From the NCBI GenBank assembly GCA_018296165.2, contig JACKQL020000002.1, positions 2,480,001 to 2,544,000 on the forward strand: a stretch of 64,000 bases of DNA, written 5' to 3'. The notes below the pieces were generated by a model. It saw nothing but the letters and a program-made list of their open reading frames with translations, ran no database searches and was not told the origin of the DNA. Of the stretch, positions 11,579-24,414 are shown one piece after another (the first letter of the stretch is position 1; the number at the start of each line of letters is the position of its first letter). The position numbers and the translations under genes are program-made. Source of the stretch: Termitomyces sp. T153 (lineage: Eukaryota > Basidiomycota > Agaricomycetes > Agaricales > Lyophyllaceae).

Positions 11579-14283
11579 ATGAAGCCGCTTCACGAACGTC
11601 TCCATTTGTGCGAAATCTACCTCAGAACTGCGTTTGGAGCTGCTCACACCCTTCCAGATATACCGACGATGACACGTATATCTTTGTCCCTGTAGACGAC
11701 GGCATTGAGACTCGTTCATTGACTATACACCGGGTGTCTGGCGATATTGTCCTCAACGGTTAGTATGGACAGGAATATTGCACACTAGCTGACTTGGTAG
11801 CAAGGTGCCAAGACGCCTCTACCTCGCAACGCTTTCCGGCATCAAAGTTCAATATATGGCATCGTTGGCTTAATATCTTTGTCTCTATGTGTGTGCTGCA
11901 TTGCGTTGGCATTGTGTCTACCGGTCTCATTCTCTGACTAGCCGACTATATTATTGTCATAACCGGCCGCGAACTCAAAGGTCGTCTAATAGGCCATGAC
12001 GTTTACCGTGCTTCGAATTTCGATATTCTTCCATTGAATCCAAACATTTCCGTTCACAATCCCCATCATCCTGTTGAGGCGCATCTTTTGGCCCTCGTGT
12101 CTTCTCATCTACGCGGTGGTAACTTTCTATTTGCTTACGGTTGGGACATTACTCGTCGCTTGCAGGCGCAGTGGAAGTCACAGGAACAGGCGGCTCTCAA
12201 AGCATTTTGGGAGATGGTACGTCGTTGTACTACATCCTTAACCTTTATTGACCATTCGTCACTGGAGATAGGCGGACGACCGTTTCTTCTGGAATAGGTG
12301 AGTTGCAGTGATATTATTACCAGAGCTCCTTGTGAAGTCCTCCAGGTACTTGCAGGCTAAACTAATTGAAGCAAGCGCGAGCCAAGATGTGCGTTCACGG
12401 AAACTCTGATTTTGACATTGACATTGACTATCCCTTTTTCTAGCTTTCAAAATTTATCCTTCCCATTATGTATGGAAGTAAGCACTTGTTCATGGACTAT
12501 ATCAAGACGTAGATTGACTCCGGCCGGGTAGCTTTCGATTTGCGTTCAGCTTTCATCCACGGGCAACATATACAGCTCTGTCTCATCAGTCGTCGGTCTC
12601 GTTTCCGTGCTGGCACGCGTTACTTCCGACGTGGAATTGATAAACAGGCCCATGTTGCCAATTTCAATGAGACGGAACAGCTTCTCCTCGTTGAGAATTC
12701 GACTCCGCTTGGAACGCAGCACGCTTGTTCTGACTTGTATGCCCATGAGTTGAGTTTCGTTCAGATAAGAGGCAGTGTACCTGTCTTCTGGGCTGAAGTG
12801 AATACTTTGCGTTACAAACCAGACCTCCAAATCATGGACTTACAAGAAACGGTAAAGCTTCAATTTGTACCTTTCTCCAAATAATTCTGAGGTTTTATGG
12901 CAGGCGAGCGTCATGAAAACTCACTTGCAAGAACTGATTTCAATTTACGGTAACCAGTATTTGGTCAATCTTGTCAATCGCAAGGGCTACGAAAAGCCGG
13001 TCAAAGATGCATATGAGCGATATGTCACGGAGGTTAGGCGAAATCTCATGCATGAGTGCATATGGCTCATTCCTTACAGCTCAACATGTCAAACGTCCGA
13101 TATGAGTACTTTGACTTTCATACCGAGTGCAAGAATATGCGCTGGGATCGTATTTCTATCCTGACCGACATTCTCAAGGACGATCTGGAGAAAGAAGGGT
13201 ATATCCATGTATATTACCCTTTCTTGTTTTCGTGAGATTCATTTTGTGTTCTTCTCTAGGTACTTCCGGCTCGACGCATCGCAGTCCGAGCCAGTCAAAT
13301 TGCAACAAGGTGTTGTACGTACCAACTGTATGGATAACCTCGATCGGACCAATGTCGTACAAGGCACTCTTGGAAAATGGATACTAAACAAGCAACTCGT
13401 TGAGTTGGGTATTCTGCCGTCTGGCACGGGCATAGATGACTATGAAGCTTTTAGCAAGGACTTTAGAGAGAGTATGTGTAACCTGCTCAACGCTGTATCC
13501 GCCATTCTCACTATCTTTCCAGTCTGGGCTGACCATGCCGATGCAATTGCAGTCGCGTACGGTGGCTCTGGTGCCCTGAAGTCCGACTTTACGCGTACCA
13601 ACAAGCGGACGCGTAAGGGCGTTCTAGAAGATGGGGTCAAGTCTACCTTGAGGTATCTCAAGAACAACTATTTTGACGGAGCACGCCAGGTCAGCCAGCT
13701 TTTTGACCAATTTTTCCTTTCCGTTCATGACAATTTCAATGTTCAGGATGCGTTTGACTTGATGACAGGCGCATGGATACCTAGAAAGAATCCAGCAGCA
13801 GGAATGTTCCTTGTCACCGATGCTCGTCCTATAATTACTCGCTCTGTAAATTTTCACTCTACGCTTTTAGTTTACCAACTAATTATGAATTTCAGGTCCC
13901 TGTTATCGCGTTGTTTTCCTTATTCATGATCTGTGCTGGTTTGACTCTCCCTCGCACATCCGGTTAGTTCCTTTTGCGATAATATTTTCATGTCACCAAG
14001 TCAACTTTGCACAGATTATTCCCTTTTTTATTACTTCATGTTATGGTTCACTCTTTTGACGGCAGCTTTTATCTTTATGTTCATCCACGGAATCGACTAT
14101 GTCTCATGGCCACGGCTCATCCCACTCACGGACGTCATCTACTATAATGGTCCAGGATTCCGGTCGGGGAACCATGGCAAGGGGCTCAAGGACAATTTTG
14201 GGCCAAAATGGCTCGATACCAAGAGAACACGTATGGGGGCGGAACACATCGAACTCGGAGAAATGAAGAAGCGAGTCGATTGA
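11579..14283 (+). CDS. SAC1: Phosphoinositide phosphatase SAC1
   Basis: Sac1 removes phosphate mainly from phosphatidylinositol 4-phosphate at the ER and Golgi. I read 14 exons: 11579-11607, 11658-11758, 11805-11888, 11942-12216, 12272-12297, 12346-12388, 12444-12477, 12532-12851, 12904-13032, 13080-13198, 13260-13471, 13523-13845, 13896-13962 and 14015-14283. The total is 676 residues, normal for the family. The SAC domain includes FCLISRRS-type sequence (QLCLISRRSRFRAGTRYFRRGID). The catalytic CX5R motif is RTNCMDNLDRTN, with Cys near residue 410. Two C-terminal membrane helices (VIALFSLFMICAGL and FMLWFTLLTAAFIFMF) anchor it. The intron at 13472-13522 is 51 bp without an in-frame stop, so retention would insert 17 residues. 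Confidence 0.94.
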
Positions 14284-14540
14284 TGTTGGGTTTTTGTCTT
14301 GATTATGTTTGTTGGCTACACTAGAGTTTCATGCATAGTACTTGTGTAGTACATATACATAGTATATGTGTGTACATACATAGATGATTATGGCGCTTAA
14401 GCTTGATGGTTGCTGCCTTGAGGGGTTTAGATCACGGGTCTCGCGGAGTTGTAAGTTTCGAACCGCAAATTTTAAACATCATCAATATAAGTAAGGAACC
14501 TCTCATCCCATCTCTTGAACTCATCTCCCATCAAGTCACA

Positions 14541-15565
14541 ATGGCTAAGGGTACGAAACGCGCGTCTCCTGGTGCCGAGGACGAGAAAAACCCTCTTACT
14601 GAGGTTGAGCTCAGCGACGAGGACGCTGAGAAACTCCGAAATAGTCAACGCGATATCGCGCGCGTTGATTTGGTGGTTGGTATGGTCGCATATCTGTGCT
14701 CTGTTTGTGTTTGAGCACTCAATCACTGCTCTTTAGAGCGTTTCGGTCAAAAGAAATCCGCTCCCGTGTACGAAAGGCGTCGCGAGGTCGTCAAGACCAT
14801 ACCCAAATTCTGGCCAGTCGCGTTGATGAACAACTCTGGATTCGCCTTCCATGTTCAGCACAGCGCAGATCAACTCGCCCTGAGCTATTTAGAGGACCTT
14901 TGGATCGAGAGAGACCCAATTGAGCCTAGATGCTACACCATTGAATTTGTGTGTCACTCAGAACTATGGACATTCGCACTGTTGACCGTATCGAATAGAC
15001 CTTCAAAGAGAACCCTTACTTTACAGACAAGGTGCTGAAGAAGGAATTCAAGCATGTTCCACCGCCAGCTGCTGCTGACGAAAAGCCGGACGAGGACGGC
15101 GTCACAGACTCTATGCTCGAGTTCTCGTGGGAGCGTGACGTCGTGTCTTCAGTGAGTAGAGTCTAAAAGGCTGCGGTTGTTCGAGACAAGTCTGAGGGTT
15201 GCGGCAGGGCCAAAAAATCAACTGGAAGGATGCTGATAAGGCGCTGACGAAATTGTATCCTCGTGAGACCGCTGAGGATGACGATGATGTCGGAGACCTC
15301 GGCAGTTTCTTCAACTTCTTTGAACATGACTCTGACGCGTTCGAGGTAAGCTCCACCGCACGCCTTGTCCATGTGCAAGCAGCACTGATAGTGTCAAAAA
15401 TAGCTGGGGCCTATCATCGCAGATCTCTTCCCTGATGCCATCGACTATTTCTTGGGCAATGTGGGCGGGGACGAGCTTGACTCTGACGATGACTCTGACG
15501 ATGATGATGATGATGCGGAAGAGATTGACCTTGAGAAACCAAGACCCAAGAAACAAAAAGTCTAA
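14541..15565 (+). CDS. NAP/SET-family histone chaperone
   Basis: Proteins of this family bind core histones and help assemble or remodel nucleosomes. Five exons (14541-14679, 14737-14948, 14999-15151, 15208-15345, 15404-15565) give 267 residues. Family marks are VYERRREVVKTIPKFWPVALMN, the dimer/earmuff segment (YLEDLWIERDPI, TFKENPYFTDKVLKKEFKH) and INWKDADKALTK. The tail is a strongly acidic run (DSDDDSDDDDDDAEEID) followed by a basic PRPKKQKV that could be a nuclear signal. The short N-terminus makes it closer to SET/Vps75 than to Nap1. Orthology between these is inferred. Confidence 0.9.
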
Positions 15566-15768
15566 GTTATGAGGAGATCTGATATAAACTGATCGACATA
15601 GTTGTTTGGTTTGTTCTGTACTCGGTGTTGTAGGCTGTAGTGCTGGGTATATTTAGCAGTTTCATTTTGGACTCGGCAAATGATGGCCGAAAACAGAAGG
15701 GGAAGCTAAGAATAAACGATGAATAAATTTGTTGGGTTGGTGACAAGGACTTCTTATTTCCTCCCATC

Positions 15769-17555
15769 ATGAAGTTCCTCTCTACGTCGCGTCTGGCCTC
15801 CGCTGCGAGTCTCCCGCTCCTCGCTGCCGCCTACGTCGAGCAGCCATACGGTGTTCGCAATGCCCACCATCCTCGTCAGGTTACTTTCGCTCCCTCCGTT
15901 GCTTCGTCTGCCCCTGTGGCTGGAACACCTGCGGGCACTAGTGTCGCTACTGCCCCAGTATCTGGTGTCGTACCCCACCCCGTTTCTGGTGTCGCACCCA
16001 CCTCCGTATCTGGTTCCGCCGTTTCTGGCGTCATTTCTGGAGTGACCTCGCCGGTCGCGACGACCCCGACTACGACCTTTACCTTCTCACTTGCCGCAAC
16101 AAACCCAACTGCCGCTCCTTTGTCTGATATTGTATCTACAGCTTCCAGTTCTGCCACTATTCCCCTTCCAACGACTTTCGCTCCCGGTTCCACTCCTTCC
16201 GCTGTGTCTGGCGCGCCTGCTCTTCCAAACGGTTGGTCTCAGTCGAATTTCAAATCAGACTATAAACTCAATGTGTGACCACAGCCGCTCTTCTCTCGCC
16301 CGCGAACTACCCGGCCCTCGATAAGATACCTCCCACTGACTCTGACCTAGTCAAGCAGTGGATTCAGGATGTTCAAGACTCGGGCATCACCATTCCTGAC
16401 TACACTCCAACCGATCCTGGTGAGGTTATGAACCATTAATATGTCATCAACAGTGACTCCGCTAACATTCCTCTTCAGGTGGATGCCCTAACAACACCGC
16501 TGCTGCTGCCGATGGCAACCGCTGCTGGTGGACCTGTGGTGGCTGCACTCGTCAGACCGATGTTACTGAGTGCCCAACCGCAATGACCTGGGGTCTGACC
16601 TATGACGACGGCCCTGCTTTTTACACTCCCAATCTCTTGAGCTATCTTGATCAGACCAATCTGAAGTCAACTTTCTTCGTGGTTGGCTCACGTGTCATCT
16701 CGTTCCCTTCCATTCTTCAAAATGAGTATATGTCTGGTCACCAGATTGCCGTTCATACATGGAGTCATCCTCCATTGACTACACTTACGAACGAACAAAT
16801 CATCGCAGAGCTTGGGTGGTCTAAAAAGGTCATCAAGGATGTTTTGGGTGTGACCCCGAACATGATGCGTCCACCTTACGGTGATATCGAGTATGTTGGT
16901 TTCTTTCCTTTCTGATGTCTAGTTCTAACCTATGTTCAGCGATCGTGTTCGCGCCATCTGTGCCGCCATGGGTCTTACGCCTGTTATGTGGACACGTATC
17001 AGCCCAACAGCAACCTTTGACACTGATGGTGCAACGTTTTTCCATTTATCTCAATCTGACCTCAAGCTGATGACATGCAGACTTCAACATTCATGGTGGT
17101 CTTAGTACCGTACAACAAGTTTTACAGAACTGGGAATACATCATCGCAAATGCGACCACTATGCACAACGGTTTCATTGTCCTTGAACATGACCTTTTCC
17201 AGCAGTCCGTCGAAGTTGCAACTGGCTACATTCTTCCCGATGCGATGGCACACCAACCTCCGTTCACTATTCAGCCCGTCATCTCTTGTCTCAACAAACC
17301 ATTGACCGATGCATATATCGAGACGAATGACAACAAAACCAATCCTCCTGCGGCATCCGGTTCGTTTACGTAGACTGTTCATCTGACAGCTTACTTAATG
17401 TATCATTAGGTGTTGCCATCGCTGGTGCTACTAGTTCCGCCGGTGCAGGTGGCCACGGTAATTCAGGGTCCTCTCTCCGTTTGAGTACTGAACTACTGGC
17501 TGGGTCTCTTACCGCTGTCACTGGTCTGGCAGCTGGTCTCGTCATGTTGCTCTAG
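15769..17555 (+). CDS. Chitin deacetylase, GPI-anchored (CE4 family)
   Basis: CE4 enzymes remove acetyl groups from cell-wall chitin to make chitosan. Six exons (15769-16231, 16285-16419, 16479-16890, 16940-17028, 17081-17359, 17410-17555) give 507 residues. Order: signal peptide; a Ser/Thr/Pro/Val-rich region of about 130 residues with repeated PVSGV units; a short Cys cluster (CPNN...CWWTCGGC); and the NodB domain. The motifs are visible: TYDDGP (metal and base Asp), HTWSHP (metal His pair), RPPYGD and VLEHD. The C-terminus has a Gly/Ser linker then a hydrophobic tail (LTAVTGLAAGLVMLL), a GPI-attachment signal. It would act at the plasma membrane or wall. Confidence 0.93.
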
Positions 17556-18694
17556 TTGATTTCTGGGTTACGGACTTTCGAACAAGCTTGACACTTGAAT
17601 TAGATGATACGTCACAGACAGCGCTAATTATAATTGGAAGTTTACGATACTCCCGCACCATACGAGTTGACTCTCATTCACTACGATACCCTTTGTCATC
17701 GTCCATGAATATCGCTCCATCTTACGAGATCTTGTCCTTGTTCTAATGATTGGCCGAACAAAATCTGTTGCCCCGCATGGACGGACGACTATCATCGATT
17801 CATCAGCTATTATTAAACCATCATCCTAAATTTTCTGTCCTAAATTTTCTGTCCATAACGCCGATGGATGTGAATATACATAGCCAATTATGATTGGCAT
17901 GTGTCTATCACACCTGTCATTTTATTCATTGAACTGTCTTTTAAAGTGTACATAAAAATGACTCTACTCAGGCTGTACAGCATGCATGGCCGATCAATGT
18001 CCTAATCTGGAACTTCTCCTGAGTCCTATGTTATTTTTGTATACTTATTACAACATCTTCATGCGAGTTCTTACTGGGCCACGCTTCCGCTGTTGCTGTT
18101 CACACGTTCATTATTATGCTCCACACGCTTAGACACATGAGACTTACATGAGACTGCTGTGCGACAACTATTGTCGTACTCTACATTCAATTGTCAGTGA
18201 TCGACATGATTGACTGGGCGGTCCCTCTGTTGTCTTCGAAACAGTCCATACTCGTAATTGTTGATTGTAAATCAGAGACAAGGATGATCTTGGAGTATTT
18301 CCATTCACAACATTATGTATCCCATATCCGCCGTCACCGGAGCTGAGTCCAAGACCATCACGCCTGATTTGCATACATCAATCAATTCTCTAAAACCTTT
18401 TGAATCGATGCAGACACCTTGTATCCGTGCAGGCGGCAATATGGTTTCATTACATGCCAGACATGCTAAAGTTCAGAACCGATCGAACCTCAAACCACTT
18501 CTTAGAAAACGGTCTCGGTGGAGATTCATACATAGATATCATCATCATTCAAAACGACTAAAGAGGAAAAATACTGCATGTAGAGAGACAATAGTGTGAA
18601 ACATATCATAGTCTAGAGTGGTCTATGTAGTCATTTCCTGCATCCCTCAAACAAAAATCCAAAATGTATGTGTGTTCTGAACAAAGATAGACCG
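17556..18694. other. Intergenic between two convergent genes
   Basis: About 1.1 kb between the stops of the chitin deacetylase and the SRPK kinase, AT-rich. A 14-bp unit CCTAAATTTTCTGT occurs twice in tandem at 17825-17852. The ORF at 18315-18599 has no recognisable content. I see no RNA gene. Confidence 0.5.
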
Positions 18695-21600
18695 TTACCA
18701 TTCAATAAGCTCTTCATCGTCAGGGGAGGGCGATAACCAGGGATGGTCAAGCATATCCCTCGCATGCGCTCGTTCCTTCGTGTCGACGGCCAACATAGGA
18801 AGCAAAAAATCCGAAAATTTCGCAGCGTCAGAGTCCGAATACCCGTACTTCTCAGTCATGACGCGGTTCAATGGCCATGGCCGCAACTCATGGATATAAC
18901 GAAGATTGCCTAGCGAAGTAGTGTGAGATAGTGTCCAAAACCAAAAACTACAAACTATTCTCAACGCACCAACATGGTCGAACAGTTCCCGACTGTACTT
19001 GCCGCCCATCTTGACCTCGAGAGGGAAATCTCCCAGGAGCTCTATAATCTGGGCCATGTGATCATCGTCCTTGGTAAATCGTTCCCCTTGCCCATGAGGA
19101 TCGAAGAGGAATTCTGATGTTAGAAGCTCGAATACCTGTGTACCACAAATGAGATCAACAAAAAGCTGATTTTTTCATATCACTCACGACGCAAGCGACG
19201 CTCCAAATGTCAGCCCGAGCATCCCAGTCGCGTCTGCCGAGGATGGCTTCAGGTGCACGATATTGGCGAGTCTGAATATCCTCTGTGTAATGCTTGTCTG
19301 ATGGCGTGGCATTACCTAAGTCTGCAATCTTCACCGATATAAGAGGAGCGACAGCAGCGGGGAAGGGATTCGTTGTTAGAGGAACTTCAATAGGATGAAC
19401 GGATGCATGTGAGGATGGTGGGTGAGTAATAGATGAGAACGTGGAGGGAGATTCAACTGGAGTGGGTGGGGGGGTGGTCGGAGCAAGCGGAACGGGGGCT
19501 GGAGGAACATCAATGACCAAAGAAGTATCAGTATGCGTATGAGTGGTAGTCCGACAATGAAGATCAGAGGCGGATGTTGTTACTGGAAGTGAGTGTTTAT
19601 GAGCCGACAGAAGGGAAGTATGCTGGGGAGGCGATCGAGAACTCGGAGGGGTCGGCTTCAAAGATGTCGGGCGTATTGGAGCTGTCCGTGATAATAGCGA
19701 TGGAGTGGATTTAGCGATGATGTGTGCAGGGGTAGTACTGGACCCAAATGGCTGGATCACAGTGTCAGTAAGAGTGTTTAAAACGGCCTTCTTGATAAGT
19801 GATGGTGGCTTCTTCGAAGGCGATGGCGTGTCTACAGGTGTCACAGTACGCGATGGCCGAGTAATGGCAGCCGTAGCGGAGGTTTCTGACGCTGACAAGG
19901 TACCTCCTCTACTTGTAGGTGGGACTCTACTTGTAGGTGGGAAGTCGAACGAACTCCTGTCCTCACTACCATCGGCACCTGCCACAGCAGAGACTACGAC
20001 TGCAGGGGCCGGAGCCGCAGTCCCCGGATCCTTCCAAAAGGTGGAAGACGCGATGCTCAACCGAGGTTGCGAATGGTGAGGACTCTGCACTTGGGATAAT
20101 TTGGACTTCGTGTGTACCACGGCCGGTAATTTGTAGGACGACGAGAGTCCTGGAACTATCTTTTCAGACCAAGAATTGGGTTTACCAATAGCATCCTTCC
20201 AGCTGGTCGACGTTGCCTCCTCTAGCTCATCTTCAATGGAAATTTTCCCTTTCGTCTTTCTCCCCTTAACGGGAATGCCTTCTCTAGAATGATTCAATTT
20301 CTTTTCTCTAGAGTGATGGTCATTATTCGTCGGCCGATCCCCCGTCTTTGATATACCTATGAAGCCGGCAACGGCTATACCTAGGGAGTACGATAAAGAC
20401 GTTGGGGGAGTGCTGATGACACTGCTAGCACCTGCTATGACCGACGCAGCAGTGGATGATATTGAAGAAGATGAGGATGAGGTTGAAGGTGACAAGGGAT
20501 TGTGTTTATGTGCAACGAGGATCGTATTGCCGAATGGTTGTTTTACAGAAGTAGTCAATCCACTTGTGAATCTGGAACTCAGGCTTTTCGCCGTTCCGCT
20601 GGTGCTGGTGTTACCCAAGCCTGTCGCGGCTCCCACATGGTTCTCGCTAATAAGACTCCTAGACATTGTATTATTGACATTCTCGTGGGATCTATCGGAT
20701 GTGTTCAAGCCGAGTTTCAAGCTTCCGGGAACACTTCGAGTAAGATCAATAACACTCCTGCTAGGACTAGCCAGAGGTTGAGAATTAAATATCTGAACTT
20801 GCCGACGGATCGTCTGCTGGCTGAGCGGTATAGTGACCCCAGTGCGAGATTTCGTCGGTAGAGGGACTCCTACACGTCTTGAGATGGGTGTTGGCGATGT
20901 CGAAAGTTCAGCATGGATATGTGTCTCGACGTCAGGTATGGCAATTACTATACGGAGATGGATGTTAACGTCATGAGCAAGCTGAATAAAAGGATAAGTA
21001 AAATTGGCTCCGCAGATAGACTCAGCTGTAGTCAGCATATGTCCGGATGAGAGTTGAACATTGAAAGACAGAAACTGGGAAGGACGATAAAGAAACGAAG
21101 CAAAGCTTACATATGTTCTCGGGCTTGATGTCAGTGTGGACGAGGTCACATTCATCATGCAGATACTGCAATCCGAGAAGAACCTGCCTCGCAATGACTC
21201 TGATAAGTGCTTTTGGAACCCCTTTCTTCTTATTCCTCTCGATGAGTCCTAGCAGGTTTTCACCCAGAGGCTCGAATACGATGCAGACGTGAGATGATTC
21301 AGGTCCTTGGGAAACGAATGAGTCAAGAAAGGACACGATGTGTGTGCGTCCAGGATGTGTTGGAGAGACAGACGCGACACGGGAGAGGAGCTTGATTTCA
21401 TCTCGAGCTGTTTCGGCGTATCGTCCGGCAGATTTGACTACTTTGAGTGCAGAATGACATTGTTCTCTAATGGGAGGCAGGCGATGAGAAATCCTATGGA
21501 AGAGAAATAGTGGAAGAAGGGTGCTCACTGGGTGTCCTTTACCAGCCAGACAGTAGAAAAATGACCCCATCTTCAGTATAGCATGAAATGAGTCAACACT

Positions 21601-21819
21601 CCATTTTTGACCCATTATACACACGCACCCGAGTTTCCTCACTACCTGATAACGACCACTCTTGAATGTGTCACCAACTTTGACCGGCAAATAGCCTCCG
21701 GCGTTGTAATCTGCTGGGCTTTCCTCATCCTTATATGACGGGTCGAGAACAGGAAGAATCTTGGGGCCGTTTGGAGTGACAACGTATTGATACTTGGCGC
21801 AAGGTTTCTCCGGAGCCAT
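18695..21819 (-). CDS. SRPK-type serine/threonine kinase (Sky1/Dsk1 family)
   Basis: SR-protein kinases phosphorylate Arg-Ser-rich splicing and mRNA-export factors. Exons 21819-21629, 21570-21529, 21466-21111, 20947-19188, 19135-18970 and 18909-18695 encode 909 residues, all in phase. The SRPK hallmark is present: the kinase domain is split by a long spacer. The N-lobe has YQVVRKLG, WGHFSTVWLVKDT, ALKVVKSAGRYAETA and the catalytic HTDIKPEN. About 500 Ser/Thr/Pro-rich residues follow before KIADLGNAT, TRQYRAPEAILG and the C-lobe. The activation loop and TRQYRAPE match SRPKs. The start at 21819 (MAPEKPCAKY) is preferred over an upstream in-frame ATG at 21933 because a TATA-like site lies between them. 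Confidence 0.92.
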
Positions 21820-21882
21820 GTACAATGCACCCGGAGAAGTGCAGGGAATGAAGGAGTGAAAACGGCGGGAACTTTGGACAAA

Positions 21883-21895
21883 GTTATATAAATAA
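21883..21895 (-). promoter_or_regulatory. Possible TATA box of the SRPK gene
   Basis: On the minus strand the sequence reads TTATTTATATAAC, about 65 bp before the chosen start codon. Confidence 0.4.
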
Positions 21896-21933
21896 AGTGG
21901 CGTGCGTCCCTTTGCAGAGGAGAACCGTGACAT

Positions 21934-22361
21934 CCCGAGTCACATGTTTGAGTGGTTAAGCAATCATCCGATCTGCCCAACGCACCATAACTTGCCATAA
22001 CTAGATATAGATTTGTCTGAATAGGTCTCAACCCATGCCCTAGCGTCGATTTCGGGCTCGCTTTCACCTATTTTACTGTTTCCGGAATTGCCGGAGTCGA
22101 CGTTGATTAACATCGGCGACACCGGCTCCAGCTTTGATACCTAGGTCCCATGAACACCTTGACCACTTTGGCCAGCTGCTTGAAGAGCTTTGCTGAATGG
22201 GAACGCTGAACTGTTAACGATCACATCTTGGCTTTGCCAACACCAATGTATCACCTAGGAGAATAACGACTTCCCGAGCCTTCTCAGGTATCCCACTGGC
22301 GAGCAAGCTAATTGCGCAAGCATTCAACTCGAGGAATCCAATCCTCACATACTCGTGTTTC
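21934..22361. other. Intergenic, upstream of the SRPK gene
   Basis: About 430 bp between the SRPK promoter and the second copy of the dispersed repeat. No gene, terminal inverted repeat or RNA gene is visible. Confidence 0.4.
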
Positions 22362-23275
22362 ATTACTGTCGTGTGTCGGGAGATGAAATTTTTAACCAAT
22401 TCTTGTTTGTAGCTCTGTACCCTGGGCGCATAGCCTTCAAACCTCTAGGCAATCTAAATTTACTTATGATCTAGTAGGCAGTGATTCCTTCAGGGAAATT
22501 TATACCATGTGAGAGATGTCGGCCCATGACCGAGTCAGAGGTACTAAAAATCCGGGAAGTGAAATTGTCGTCACACCTGGGTCACAGGTCAAGTTCTGGC
22601 TCCGCTTGGGGGGAATCCTCAAACAATGCTCATCGTCGATGTAAATCGCTGCCAGCATGGTGATATATCTTGCAAAAAGTTGAAAAAATGTATTACTGAG
22701 GAAGATGACTGTGATATGGATCAGAATATTGGTATTAGGGAGAGTTACATATGGGATCTTGTAATCTCGAGCTGCATTTTGAGCCAAGGTGAAAACCCCA
22801 TTTTTCAAGTCCGTACAAGCCTTCTGCTGAGGTCCTTGGTCGCCAGGCTGACAGAATCGCGGTGAACAGCTGCACGAACCATTTACTCAAGAAGTATTGA
22901 AACGGTTGTAGAATTTGATGCTCTGCCCCATATGCGGAGTTTCAATAGCCCACTTGTCACACTCTCTTTAGTTGAACAAAGATTTCCACTTCCTGGGGCT
23001 TTCCACCTTGTTGAAAATCATATTTAAGACATTATGCATGTATCAAAGGATTCTGTGTAATTAGATTTTGCATACTTCCTGTTGATTCGTTTCAACAAGC
23101 CCGGGTGGGGTTACAAAACTTGGTCTGATTTCAAACTTTGGGATTTTCTCCACTTCAACAACTTCAATTTTCTATGAGATAGGCATAGAGCACTCATGTT
23201 ATATACTGTATCCATCTGTTTTTTTTTCAGGACCTCAAGGGTAAGTGTATTTAGTTGCTAAATTTCACATTGTGA
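22362..23275. repeat. Dispersed repeat, copy 2
   Basis: Same orientation as the copy at 2721-3540 and alignable almost end to end, about 19.6 kb away. It starts at ACTGTCGTGTGTCGGGAG and ends near TTTAGTTGCTAAAT. It has about 80 bp that copy 1 lacks, roughly 22541-22620. I do not see the GTGATGTGCTAGG inverted repeats of the hAT-like element around it. So it is either a truncated copy or the repeat has its own history. Confidence 0.8.
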
Positions 23276-24264
23276 ACTGATTTCACATCGCGACACATGA
23301 CAGTAGTGGCTTCCAGGATCTGTCTCGTGGATATTGTGCGGGATCGAAACTTCTTGTTGATATGAAATGGCAGGACAATCATGCAAACGGTGGGGCACCT
23401 CCCAAATGGTGACTTTGACCTGTACTTAAAGTACTACAATATCTCTCTTCTTCAGCTTCAACAATTCTGCGCCACTGAATATTGTGGTAAGCATGGTCGC
23501 ACTATAGAAACCTAGCCCCTGAGCCCGTTGTTTTGTGAGAAAGTCAGTTTCTAGTGCCTTCCATAACCCCACAGTTATTTCTAAATTCAGAAGAATACGA
23601 CGAACAAGAAATGTACGCATGTCTTGACCATCTTACCTCTAATTAATCTTTTGTGTACTGTGAGAAAATTACAATGCCGCGACTTCTGCACTTTCGCTCT
23701 AACCTCAGTCTGATTTCGAGTGCAACTTGTGTTAGTTAGAGGTGCCCGTATCAATTCAGGGTTATGATGCCAAGGTTTGACATTTGTCACTATTGTACTG
23801 ATCCGGAAGGCGTGACTCATGAGCTCAAATCTGGATGAAGTCAGTAATAAGGAGCCCTATCGAACAGGGACGATGCAGCAGGGGGATTATAGACCGAGGG
23901 ACCGGGTGAGTAGGTCAGGGTAATGCAGCATACGGGATCGACTTCTGAAGCACTTCGAGCTTATATCGATGACAAATGGCACTTCCAAGCGAATATCCGG
24001 TTCTTCAACCCATCTTCAATCATCGCCTTGATATAAATGACATAGCATGTTTTCCCCTCGTCTATGACGTTTATCGCGCACACTCGTCTTTTTTTGAGTC
24101 AAGTTGTTTAACGCATTGTGGCGCATTGCGCCACGGTGCACGGTACAACAAAGGCTATTATAGGAGACTACAAGAAAGCCATTGAAGTATACAACCCCCG
24201 GGATACGCGGAGAGTGAGTGGGCCAGCCAAATCCCTGACCATTTCGACAACGCTTGCCTAGTAG

Positions 24265-24414
24265 CAGACAGGGTGACGGCATGTATGTGGTGGCTGCAAT
24301 AAATGCTCACCCAAGGAGGAGACCAAGCAGCATACCATGCAGACAGGGTGACGGCATGTATGTGGTGGCTGCAATAAATGCTCACCCAAGGAGGAGACCA
24401 AGCAGCATACCATG
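24265..24414. repeat. Perfect 75-bp tandem duplication
   Basis: The 75 bp starting CAGACAGGGTGACGGCATGT occur twice head to tail (24265-24339 and 24340-24414) with no difference that I can see. Exact identity implies a recent duplication, or an assembly artefact. Confidence 0.9.

Noticed and set aside
21820..21933. Upstream in-frame start for the SRPK gene
   Set aside because: The extension is unlike SRPK N-termini and a TATA-like site lies within it.
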